Origin: JAUMXJ01 sp041781135
GTDB taxonomy: Bacteria > Bacillota > Clostridia > Peptostreptococcales > Acidaminobacteraceae
Assembly (NCBI GenBank): GCA_041781135.1
Contig: JBHAZV010000026.1
Coordinates: 76,657-140,656, forward strand
Direction of reading: 5' to 3'
Length of the DNA: 64,000 bases
Under the pieces are notes generated by a model. That model was not told the origin of the DNA. It worked only from the letters and a program-made list of their open reading frames with translations, and made no database searches. Of this stretch, positions 53,497-61,076 are shown piece by piece. The position numbers and the translations under genes are program-made. Numbering within the stretch: position 1 is the stretch's first letter; each line of letters starts with the position of its first letter.

Positions 53497-53703
53497 ATGT
53501 TTAAAAAATCAATAAAACAACTTTTGGACGATGAAAGCGGAATGGGTACAATCGAAATAGTGATAATCGTCGCTGTGCTGATTGTTCTCGCATTCCTATT
53601 CAGAGGATTTGCAACCGGATACTTTAAGTCCATCATCGATGGTATAAACAACCATCATGGTGCCGATTCGCTGTTTTCCTGCCTAAGACTATGGAATATG
53701 TAA
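53497..53703 (+). CDS. flp: Flp-type pilin
   Basis: This protein of 68 residues has a short charged leader ending ESG, then MGTIEIVIIVAVLIVLAFLF. The Gly before the cut, the Glu at +5 of the mature part and the following hydrophobic helix are the class III prepilin signature. The mature pilin would be about 52 residues. ATG 53497 is chosen because GGAGG lies 5 nt upstream. No prepilin peptidase gene is in the window. It overlaps the next gene by 13 nt. Confidence 0.85.
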   Translation: MFKKSIKQLLDDESGMGTIEIVIIVAVLIVLAFLFRGFATGYFKSIIDGINNHHGADSLFSCLRLWNM

Positions 53704-54314
53704 TTGACAAAAGAGATTACATCAAATTTGAATCGGATATTGTTGCTTCTGGATGCGTTAACGGTCTGGCAGTTCCCAAGATTTACGAAACATCAGAAAA
53801 TGTATACTTTGTTTTCGGCGATTTTGAAGCCATTGCGAGCGATGAAATATCGTTCGGCGATATTGAAGTTATAACAGAAGCAATAAAAAAATACATGCTC
53901 AATCCAAATAGGATAGTTTTTCACCCAAGTTGCATAAGTAAGCAAAACGGTGTTTTCACGTACCATTACCTACCGTCAAAGCGGCCTCTGCTGTATTCTT
54001 CAGATGATTTAAGGCGATACATAGTTTTAGGTGACAGCAATAAAAACATAGATAATGATGCTGCTTCCGGGTTGTTATACCTAAAAACAGAAAAACGTGC
54101 GGAAAAACTGAGTTTGAAACATACGCTTGTCGGCAATACGCCTAAATGCAGTATAAAGCTCGATTTTGACGGCATGGTCAAAATATCAAACACCGGGATT
54201 CTAACCGTAATTGATGGTAAGGTAAAAGTCAATGACACGGAAATCAGCGGAACAGCAAATCTAAAAAAAGGAGATTCAATACAATTTGGTAATGTAGAAA
54301 CAGTATATTGGTAA
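53691..54314 (+). CDS. FHA-like domain protein linked to the Tad operon
   Basis: This soluble protein of 207 residues has an N-terminal part (about 1-125) that I do not recognise; similar proteins in Firmicutes Tad loci are annotated DUF6382. The C-terminal 75 residues are beta-rich (LKHTLVGNTPKCSIKL, then GKVKVNDTEISG and LKKGDSIQFGN) in the order of an FHA fold, though the usual Ser/His phosphothreonine residues are not clear. It overlaps the pilin gene. It may link phosphorylation signalling to pilus assembly; this is inference. Confidence 0.65.
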   Translation: MEYVIDKRDYIKFESDIVASGCVNGLAVPKIYETSENVYFVFGDFEAIASDEISFGDIEVITEAIKKYMLNPNRIVFHPSCISKQNGVFTYHYLPSKRPLLYSSDDLRRYIVLGDSNKNIDNDAASGLLYLKTEKRAEKLSLKHTLVGNTPKCSIKLDFDGMVKISNTGILTVIDGKVKVNDTEISGTANLKKGDSIQFGNVETVYW

Positions 54315-54315
54315 C

Positions 54316-54344
54316 TTGTCATTTAGCACAGTTCTGTTTATAAT
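54316..54344 (+). promoter_or_regulatory. hpt promoter, apparently leaderless
   Basis: TTGTCA (54316-54321), a 17-bp spacer and TATAAT (54339-54344). It ends 7 nt before ATG 54352. No Shine-Dalgarno precedes that ATG. Confidence 0.8.
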
Positions 54345-54351
54345 TAATTCG

Positions 54352-54882
54352 ATGAATAGAATGAATTTGAAAAAAGTGCTGTACAGCGAGTCAGAAATAT
54401 TAGACAAAGTGGCGGAGCTTGCCAAAAGAATCGACAGCGATTATCCGGACGGAACGCTTATGCTCGTATGTGTGCTTAAAGGCGCGAGCGTATTTTTTGC
54501 GGATTTGATTCGCAAGATATCCAGACCTGTGCTAATTGATTTTATATCCGCAAGCAGTTATGGCATGTCGAGCGAAACAACCGGAGTTGTCAGAATAGAC
54601 AAAGATCTTGACTCCTCAGTTGAGCATATCGATGTGCTCATTGTAGAAGATATTATAGACACCGGACTCACGCTTAAATACCTTTGCGACAACATAAAAT
54701 CACGTTCTCCTCGAAGCCTTGAAATATGTGCTTTGCTCGACAAAAAAGCGAGGCGAAGGGTTGAGATCGATGTTAAATACACAGGATTTGAAATACCGGA
54801 TGAATTCATTGTAGGCTACGGCATCGACTATGCCGAAAAATACAGAAATTTACCGGTGATAGGGGTGCCTGCAGAATTATGA
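54352..54882 (+). CDS. hpt: Hypoxanthine phosphoribosyltransferase
   Basis: This protein of 176 residues salvages hypoxanthine or guanine with PRPP. The PRPP loop is LIVEDIIDTGLTL. VCVLKGASVFFADLIR and the C-terminal FEIPDEFIVGYGIDYAEKYRNLP are signatures. The promoter at 54316-54344 would start the transcript at or next to ATG 54352, which leaves no room for a leader. A second ATG at 54361 is possible. It overlaps deoC by 4 nt, forming a nucleoside-salvage pair. Confidence 0.95.
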   Translation: MNRMNLKKVLYSESEILDKVAELAKRIDSDYPDGTLMLVCVLKGASVFFADLIRKISRPVLIDFISASSYGMSSETTGVVRIDKDLDSSVEHIDVLIVEDIIDTGLTLKYLCDNIKSRSPRSLEICALLDKKARRRVEIDVKYTGFEIPDEFIVGYGIDYAEKYRNLPVIGVPAEL

Positions 54883-55565
54883 ACATTGCGCAAATAATAG
54901 ATCACACGCTGCTAAATCCCGCAGCTGTGCCCGCCGAAATCGAACGACTCTGTAAAGAAGCTGTGGATTATGGCTTCTTTTCGGTTTGCGTAAATCCGTC
55001 ATATGTGAGTTATGCAAATAATTTTATTAAACAAATTCATAAACATAAAAACGATGTCAAGATTACAACGGTTGTGGGATTTCCTCTGGGGGCTTCCACA
55101 TTAGAATCAAAATGCTTCGAAGCGAAAGATGCAGTCAAAAATGGCGCAGACGAAATCGATATGGTCATAAATATCGGCCGGCTAAAAAACGGAGACATAA
55201 GCTATGTTCGTTCCGAAATAGCCGCGGTTAAAAACTGCATTGGGCAAGGAATCCTAAAGGTGATTCTTGAAACCTGCCTATTAACAAAAGAAGAAATTGC
55301 GACCGCCGCAGAATTAGCTGTGGGCGGTGGTGCTGATTTTGTAAAAACTTCTACGGGCTTTAGCGCCGGAGGCGCGCTAAAAGAAGATGTTGAGCTCATA
55401 GCAAAAACAGTCAGCGGCAGAGCCGGTGTCAAAGCGTCGGGTGGTATAAGGACTTATGAGGCCGCAATCAAAATGATAAATGCAGGAGCAAATCGATTAG
55501 GTCTTTCGAACTCTGTTATGATTATGCAGGAATATGATAAAATGTTGAATGAGGAGCGCAAATGA
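54879..55565 (+). CDS. deoC: Deoxyribose-phosphate aldolase
   Basis: This protein of 228 residues cleaves deoxyribose 5-phosphate to glyceraldehyde 3-phosphate and acetaldehyde. The Schiff-base Lys is in FVKTSTGF. DEIDMVINIG and GVKASGGIRT are conserved barrel motifs. It is coupled to hpt upstream and to the transporter downstream (4-nt overlaps). Confidence 0.96.
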   Translation: MNIAQIIDHTLLNPAAVPAEIERLCKEAVDYGFFSVCVNPSYVSYANNFIKQIHKHKNDVKITTVVGFPLGASTLESKCFEAKDAVKNGADEIDMVINIGRLKNGDISYVRSEIAAVKNCIGQGILKVILETCLLTKEEIATAAELAVGGGADFVKTSTGFSAGGALKEDVELIAKTVSGRAGVKASGGIRTYEAAIKMINAGANRLGLSNSVMIMQEYDKMLNEERK

Positions 55566-56662
55566 ACAATATTGACCTTACAAAATTGAAACCAATTACC
55601 GTAGTGCTGCTAACTGCGGTTATAACTTCTGTCGTACTGCTGATTTCAAACACCAATATCATTTGGGTGTTAATTAAAGGATTTTCGCCGATATTCACCT
55701 CGTTTTTTATAGCATATTTTCTTGACTACATTTTGATGGAGTTAAAAAATCGCTTTAATATTAACAGAGCGTTAGGATTTATAATAACAATGTCGCTAAT
55801 AATACTGTTTTTCTACATAATGGTGGCATCCCTCGTTCCTGCACTCAAAGACGCAAGTGTCAAGCTATACGAGACCATAAGCAAAACCAATTTTGATTTC
55901 AGTGCATTGTTCAATACCTCCGGTCTCAGCGATGAACTCAAGGGAATATCAAACGAAATGCTTACGGGTATGAAATCTTTGGTAAACAAGATTACCGAAT
56001 TTTCAACAAGCAATTTCTTTGTTTTGCTCACAGGGGTAAAAAATGTCATATATTGGTTTATTTCGCTCATTATCGCAATTACAATTTCCATATATATGCT
56101 GATTGAGAAAAAAACTCTGCTTACTATGCTTACTCGCACCACACGCGCCCTTATGGCTCCAAAATTCTATGAAAAAACCACAAAAATCCTTAAATTGACT
56201 GATAAAATTTTCAAAAAATTTGTCATCGGTAAAATTATAGATTCAATCATTATAGGATTTCTCACATATTTTGTACTGCTCATTCTCAAATTTGAATATG
56301 CTGTGCTGATCGCTTTTATAGTCGGCGTTACAAATGTTATTCCATATGTCGGTCCATTTATCGGCGCCGTTCCTGCTGTGGTAATTACGGCCCTTGCATC
56401 AATTCATGATCCGATAAGAATACTTTATATGGCGCTGATAATTTTGGCGATACAACAGCTTGACGGCTTGGTGATCGGTCCGAAAATACTCGGCGACACG
56501 GTCGGTGTAACTCCATTTTGGATTTTGATCGCTATAACAATCGGCGGAGCTATGTTCGGATTTATCGGCATGTTCCTTGGAGTTCCATTCACAGTCCTAA
56601 TAAAGACTTTAGTTGAAAATGCAGTTAATCAGCGACTTGAGGGAAGGGTGGAGCAGGATTGA
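55562..56662 (+). CDS. AI-2E (TqsA/YdiK) family transporter
   Basis: This membrane protein of 366 residues has about seven or eight helices. The family motifs are FIVGVTNVIPYVGPFIGAVPA, the QQLDGLVIGPKILGDTVGV segment and GVPFTVLI near the C-terminus. Members export varied solutes or ions; the substrate cannot be told. It overlaps deoC by 4 nt. Confidence 0.9.
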   Translation: MNNIDLTKLKPITVVLLTAVITSVVLLISNTNIIWVLIKGFSPIFTSFFIAYFLDYILMELKNRFNINRALGFIITMSLIILFFYIMVASLVPALKDASVKLYETISKTNFDFSALFNTSGLSDELKGISNEMLTGMKSLVNKITEFSTSNFFVLLTGVKNVIYWFISLIIAITISIYMLIEKKTLLTMLTRTTRALMAPKFYEKTTKILKLTDKIFKKFVIGKIIDSIIIGFLTYFVLLILKFEYAVLIAFIVGVTNVIPYVGPFIGAVPAVVITALASIHDPIRILYMALIILAIQQLDGLVIGPKILGDTVGVTPFWILIAITIGGAMFGFIGMFLGVPFTVLIKTLVENAVNQRLEGRVEQD

Positions 56663-56677
56663 TGTATTGAGGTGAAT

Positions 56678-57499
56678 ATGACTAAAATACTTGTAGTTGA
56701 CTCAAATGCCAACACCGGTTTCAGGATTAAGAAAATTTTCGAGAATTATCAGATCAAGTTTTCTATGGCATCTACTTCAAATGAGGCAATCGGCAAGCTG
56801 CACAAACAGTTCGACATAATTATCGTCGACATAAATCTCGGCTCAGACGACGGCTTTGATGTCATTCAGAAAATTCACGAAAATAATTCGTCAGCACTCG
56901 TAATAATAGTTACGAGTACTAATACTCGCAAAGCTTTCGTAAGAGGCATACGCCTTGGCGCAGTAGACTATATCCTAAAGCCTTTTGAAGACACCTATAT
57001 AAAAGGAAAAATATTGAAACATATAAAGGATTCTGAAACTTCTGCTACCAAGAGTCCGGCCGCTATTGAGAGCGTAATATACAAGCATATCGAAAAATCC
57101 GTTAAAACAAAAAACGATATGCTTGTTGGAATGGTTGTGGTGTACAGCATTTCCAATCCTACTCAAATAGTCGTAAAATCGCCGCTGATTAAGGGCTTTT
57201 TTGCGAAATTAGACAAGGCTGTTTATGCCTCGGAGCTAATTCCCGACTCAAATAAGTATATCGGAGAAACCGTAGACTCTGGGTTAAATGGCAAAATAAT
57301 AATTTTAGATGCCGTAAAACTCAGCGAAAAAGAAAATGTAGTATCAGAAGTCAAAAAAATGGCGGTTGAGATGCTCGGCAACAGTGAGTTTGGATTTGAA
57401 ATGGAATTTTTGAGTTTGCCGCATGAATTAAAACCAGACGAAAGAGTACTCGAAACACTAACTCGTAAAATAGAGGAGAATATAAGCAGCATACAATGA
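56678..57499 (+). CDS. Response regulator with an unrecognised output domain
   Basis: This protein of 273 residues has an N-terminal receiver domain (1-115) with the phosphoacceptor Asp51 in IIIVDINLG, T79/S80 and Lys101 in DYILKPF. The linker is followed by a domain of about 150 residues (from about 125) that is neither winged helix, LuxR-type nor HD-GYP; the GGDEF motif is absent. No histidine kinase is adjacent. The ATG at 56678 has GAGG upstream; a GTG at 56672 is less likely. It overlaps the next gene by 4 nt. Confidence 0.8.
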   Translation: MTKILVVDSNANTGFRIKKIFENYQIKFSMASTSNEAIGKLHKQFDIIIVDINLGSDDGFDVIQKIHENNSSALVIIVTSTNTRKAFVRGIRLGAVDYILKPFEDTYIKGKILKHIKDSETSATKSPAAIESVIYKHIEKSVKTKNDMLVGMVVVYSISNPTQIVVKSPLIKGFFAKLDKAVYASELIPDSNKYIGETVDSGLNGKIIILDAVKLSEKENVVSEVKKMAVEMLGNSEFGFEMEFLSLPHELKPDERVLETLTRKIEENISSIQ

Positions 57500-58707
57500 C
57501 AATAAATGTAATTGTTGAAAATGCCGAAAAGAAACTTTCAAAAAAATTTCAGGAAATTGACCGCGTATCCGAAGGCAACTTAAACAAGGTTCTTGTTGCA
57601 ATGCGCAGAAACAAGCTTTCAGATTACCATTTTAATTGGAATACCGGTTACGGTTATGATGACAGTGGCAGAGAAGTTACTGAAAAGATTTTTGCTGAAG
57701 TACTCGGCAAAGAGGATTCAATCGTCAGAACTCAAATAACATCAGGCACTCACGCCTTAAGTCTAATGCTTTTAGGACTTATCGAGCCGGGTCAATCGAT
57801 TGTTTCAATAACCGGAAAGCCTTATGACACCTTGGAAGCGACATTCGGAATAAAAGAAACAAAAGGCATAAACCTAAAGACAATTGGCGCTGTATATCAT
57901 CAAGTAGACCTCATAAACGGCGAATTTGACACATATAAAATATCCGAAGTCCTGAAGAGCAGTCCGGATTATGTATACATTCAGAGAAGTCCGGGCTATT
58001 CGTGGCGTCGACATTTTAATGTGAAAGAAATTGACGATATGATATATCATATAAAGAACACTTCGCCAAAAACTGTCGTCTTGCTTGATAATTGCTATGG
58101 CGAATTTACAGAGTTTGCCGAGCCGAAAGCAGATGTCGTTGCCGGAAGCCTGATTAAAAATCTCGGCGGAGGTATTGCTCTTAGTGGCGGATATGTTGCG
58201 GGAAGTGCGGTCCTAATAGAAAAAATCGCGGAACGTCTGACTGCGCCCGGAATTGGAAAAGAAATTGGTCTTACATTCGGCCAGACCAGACAAATGCTGC
58301 AAGGACTCTTCCTTGCCCCAAGCGTTGTAGCCGGCGCAATGAAAGGCGCACTCCTTATGGGAGAAGTGTTCGAACAGCTCGGTTACAAGGTTGCTCCAAA
58401 GGCGTGTGATTCGGCAGGGCATATTATTCAGGCGATTGAACTCGGAAGTAAGGAGAAGCTTCTAAAATTTTGTGAAGCGGTGCAAAGAATTTCACCGGTT
58501 AATTCCCATGTTCGACCGGTTCCTGCACCTATGCCAGGATATGAAGATGATGTAATAATGGCAGCAGGAGCCTTTGTTCAGGGAAGTTCAATCGAAATGA
58601 GCGCTGACGGTCCGGTTCGCGAGCCTTACAATATCTATTTCCAAGGCGGGCTATGCTATGAACATGTCCGTATTGCAATAAAAGAAATTTTGGAGGCAGT
58701 ATGCTAA
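57496..58707 (+). CDS. Methionine gamma-lyase / aluminium-resistance family PLP enzyme
   Basis: This protein of 403 residues belongs to the PLP fold-type I family PF06838 (YnbB-like). The N-terminal FNWNTGYGYDDSGREVTEKIFAEV is typical. The PLP Lys is in GSLIKNLGGGIALSGGYVAG. RSPGYSWRRHF and GFTFG-like GLTFGQTRQM are family stretches. The reaction is probably C-S or C-O lyase chemistry on a cysteine or methionine-like substrate and is not settled. It is coupled to the genes on both sides. Confidence 0.9.
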   Translation: MTINVIVENAEKKLSKKFQEIDRVSEGNLNKVLVAMRRNKLSDYHFNWNTGYGYDDSGREVTEKIFAEVLGKEDSIVRTQITSGTHALSLMLLGLIEPGQSIVSITGKPYDTLEATFGIKETKGINLKTIGAVYHQVDLINGEFDTYKISEVLKSSPDYVYIQRSPGYSWRRHFNVKEIDDMIYHIKNTSPKTVVLLDNCYGEFTEFAEPKADVVAGSLIKNLGGGIALSGGYVAGSAVLIEKIAERLTAPGIGKEIGLTFGQTRQMLQGLFLAPSVVAGAMKGALLMGEVFEQLGYKVAPKACDSAGHIIQAIELGSKEKLLKFCEAVQRISPVNSHVRPVPAPMPGYEDDVIMAAGAFVQGSSIEMSADGPVREPYNIYFQGGLCYEHVRIAIKEILEAVC

Positions 58708-59864
58708 ACGTCTACTATGAAAATTCATTGATTGAGCACGAAAAACATAAGGGTAAAATTTCAATAACCTCAAAAGTGCCCCTTGAAAACCTTGACCATC
58801 TGTCGACTTACTATTCTCCCGGAGTTGCAATACCTTGCAAACGAATTGCCTCAAATAAAGCCGAAACATACAGATATACCTGTAAAGGAAACATGGTTGC
58901 AATAGTCAGTGATGGTTCTGCGGTGCTTGGACTTGGCAATGTCGGTGCATCAGCTGCAATCCCTGTAATGGAGGGAAAGGCAATTTTGTTCAAAACATAT
59001 GGAAATATTGACGCATTTCCTATATGCATAGACACTCAGGATACCGCAAAAATAATAGACACTGTTGTCAATATCAGTCCTGTGTTTGGCGGAATCAATC
59101 TGGAGGATATAAGTTCGCCAAGATGTGCGGAAATTGAACGCACTCTGGATACGCTGCTCGATATTCCGGTGTTTCACGATGACCAGCACGGCACTGCGAT
59201 TGTAGTCATGGCAGCGCTTATAAATGCTTTAAAAGCCACAAAACGCAGCGAACTGGAACGAAATGATATCAAGATTGTAATATGCGGAGCCGGAAGCGCC
59301 GGATTAGCAATCGCAGCCATGCTATCAGACAATGGTTACAAAAATGTCACGCTTGTCGGAAGAGCGGGAGTTTTGACAAATGAAACTAAATTAAACTGGT
59401 ACCAGAAAGAAGTCTTGGAAACGCTTATGCCACCAATTCCGGGCCACTTAGAAGATGCATTAAAAAATGCCGATGTTTTTATTGGCGTTTCTACCGGCGG
59501 AATCTTGTCCAAGGATATGGTTAGCAGCATGAAAAAGGATTCAATTGTTTTTGCGCTCGCAAACCCTGAACCGGAAATACTTCCGGAACTCGCACACGAA
59601 GCGGGTGCCGCAATAGTTGGAACAGGCCGGTCAGATTTCAAAAACCAGATCAACAATCTTTTGGCTTTTCCCGGAGTATTCAGAGGCGCTCTTGATGCAA
59701 GAACTAAAATAACTGCCAAAATGAAAAATGCAGCCGCATACGCAATTGCAGGTATGGTGAGCGAGGCTTCTCTTTTGCACGGCTATGTAGTACCAAGCTC
59801 AATAGATCCGAAGGTACATCAAAAGGTTGCAGAAGCGGTATATATGGCGTCTCTTGAGCACTAA
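58701..59864 (+). CDS. NAD(P)-dependent malic enzyme
   Basis: This protein of 387 residues oxidatively decarboxylates malate to pyruvate. STYYSPGVAIPC holds the catalytic Tyr. MEGKAILFK carries the catalytic Lys. EDISSPRCAEIE and FHDDQHGTAIV supply metal and dinucleotide residues, and GAGSAGLAI is the Rossmann loop. It is the short bacterial type without the phosphotransacetylase domain. It overlaps the previous gene by 7 nt and converges on lexA with a 4-nt overlap. Confidence 0.94.
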   Translation: MLNVYYENSLIEHEKHKGKISITSKVPLENLDHLSTYYSPGVAIPCKRIASNKAETYRYTCKGNMVAIVSDGSAVLGLGNVGASAAIPVMEGKAILFKTYGNIDAFPICIDTQDTAKIIDTVVNISPVFGGINLEDISSPRCAEIERTLDTLLDIPVFHDDQHGTAIVVMAALINALKATKRSELERNDIKIVICGAGSAGLAIAAMLSDNGYKNVTLVGRAGVLTNETKLNWYQKEVLETLMPPIPGHLEDALKNADVFIGVSTGGILSKDMVSSMKKDSIVFALANPEPEILPELAHEAGAAIVGTGRSDFKNQINNLLAFPGVFRGALDARTKITAKMKNAAAYAIAGMVSEASLLHGYVVPSSIDPKVHQKVAEAVYMASLEH

Positions 59865-60469
59865 AGCTTTCTAAAAACTCCTTTTACAATTCCTAAAATA
59901 TCGAGATATTCAGTATAAATAGGGGACATGGAAGAATTTTCAGGCTGTAGCCTGATTCTTCCATTTTCTTTGTAGTAGGTCTTAACAGTGGCACTGTCAT
60001 CGAGCAGCGCAGCAACGATCTGCCCATTCTCCGCAGTATTTTGCTGCCTAATAAGAACATAATCCTTATTAAATATTCCTTTTTCTATCATTGAATCGCC
60101 TTTGACAATAAGCATAAAATAAGTGCCGCTGCCGATAAAATCTCCTGACACCGGGATATAATCGCTGATATTTTGTTCAGCTAGAATTGGTTGACCTGCT
60201 GCAATCTCTCCAACAACAGGAACCTGCACTATGCTGCTGTCTGATTCATGCCGTGGGGCAGAAGATTCATCAAAGGAAATATCAATTGCACGAGCTGCGG
60301 GATCTCTCCGAATAAGACCGTCATCATGAAGTTCTTTCAAATAGAGCGATACTGAAGATGTCGATTTTAGGCCTACAGCATTGCCAATCTCTCTAACCGA
60401 TGGGGCATACCCTTTTTTTGATATATATGCTTTGATAAATTCGTAAATCCTTTCCTTACTTGTACTCAT
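59861..60469 (-). CDS. lexA: LexA repressor
   Basis: This protein of 202 residues has an N-terminal winged helix (APSVREIGNAVGLKSTSSVSLYL). The cleavage site is Ala-Gly in VGEIAAGQP, the catalytic Ser is in VKGDSMIEKG, and the Lys is in ATVKTYY. It represses the SOS regulon and self-cleaves with RecA. ATG 60469 is chosen because CGGAGG lies 4 nt upstream. Its promoter is TTGTTA-17-TATACT (- strand, 60508-60513 and 60485-60490). It is divergent from yneA. Confidence 0.96.
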   Translation of the reverse strand: MSTSKERIYEFIKAYISKKGYAPSVREIGNAVGLKSTSSVSLYLKELHDDGLIRRDPAARAIDISFDESSAPRHESDSSIVQVPVVGEIAAGQPILAEQNISDYIPVSGDFIGSGTYFMLIVKGDSMIEKGIFNKDYVLIRQQNTAENGQIVAALLDDSATVKTYYKENGRIRLQPENSSMSPIYTEYLDILGIVKGVFRKL

Positions 60470-60533
60470 AGCACCTCCGAGAAAAGTATAGCACATTTGA
60501 ACGAAAATAACAAACAAATTTTCGATTTACCTA

Positions 60534-60585
60534 TTTACATCGAACAATTGTTCTTGTATAATACAAACAACAGAACATCCGTTCG
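60534..60585 (+). promoter_or_regulatory. SOS promoter of yneA with two LexA boxes
   Basis: TTTACA (60534-60539), a 17-bp spacer and TATAAT (60557-60562). CGAACAATTGTTCT (60541-60554) fills the spacer. A second box, AGAACATCCGTTCG (60572-60585), lies just before the ribosome-binding site. The design is the same as at the dinB promoter. Confidence 0.92.
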
Positions 60586-60595
60586 GGAGGCACAT

Positions 60596-60877
60596 ATGAA
60601 AAATAAGAAAAAACAAAGGGAAGTAATCATAACTGTCATTTTTGCAGTAACTATAGTATCTATATCTCTGCTCGTGGCAGTATTTGCCGATGCGCCAGAA
60701 GAAGTAAAGTATATCAGCTATATTGTCAAATCAGGCGATACACTGTGGGAAATAGCAGGCAAGTATTCCAAGTATATAGAAATTCGAGAGATGATCAGCA
60801 TTATCCAAATCGAAAACAGCATAGCGGGGGATACCATATTCATCGGACAAGTTTTGCAGATTCCGATATTGGAATAA
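60596..60877 (+). CDS. yneA: YneA-like SOS cell-division inhibitor (LysM)
   Basis: This protein of 93 residues has a basic start, one membrane helix (about 9-27) and a LysM domain (YIVKSGDTLWEIAGKYSKY ... IGQVLQIP). Topology, size and position divergent from lexA match YneA, which blocks septation during SOS and is cleared by extracellular proteolysis. GGGAGG precedes ATG 60596; longer in-frame starts would run through the LexA boxes and are rejected. Confidence 0.9.
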   Translation: MKNKKKQREVIITVIFAVTIVSISLLVAVFADAPEEVKYISYIVKSGDTLWEIAGKYSKYIEIREMISIIQIENSIAGDTIFIGQVLQIPILE

Positions 60878-60963
60878 CGCAATAAATACTTGAATAAAGC
60901 GACAAAAAGGTGTAATGAACTTTAGTTTTTTTCTAATCGTTTACATTTACATGAAAAACGCAA

Positions 60964-61076
60964 AGTAGGGGAGCGCTGTATCCGTCTCTCCAACTGGTAG
61001 GTGAGATAGAAAAAGTACAGAGCTGCAAATACCTTGCAAAACCAGCTCTTTCAAAGGGTAGGGGAGATAGATACCC
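60964..61076. repeat. Short direct repeats and hairpins between yneA and the recombinase
   Basis: GTAGGGGAG-type units recur near 60965, 60993 (GGTAGGTGAGATAGA) and 61056 (GGTAGGGGAGATAGA). Read on the - strand, AGAGCTGG...CAGCTCT followed by GTACTTTTT is a plausible terminator for the recombinase. GGGTA...TACCC forms another small hairpin at the last repeat. The stretch 60878-61075 holds no gene I can support. Confidence 0.6.

Noticed and set aside
60915..60965. Possible dif site (imperfect 13-bp arms CTTTAGTTTTTTC and GAAAAACGCAAAG)
   Set aside because: The spacer is about 19 bp, far longer than the 6 bp of Xer core sites, and the arms do not resemble known Firmicutes dif arms.
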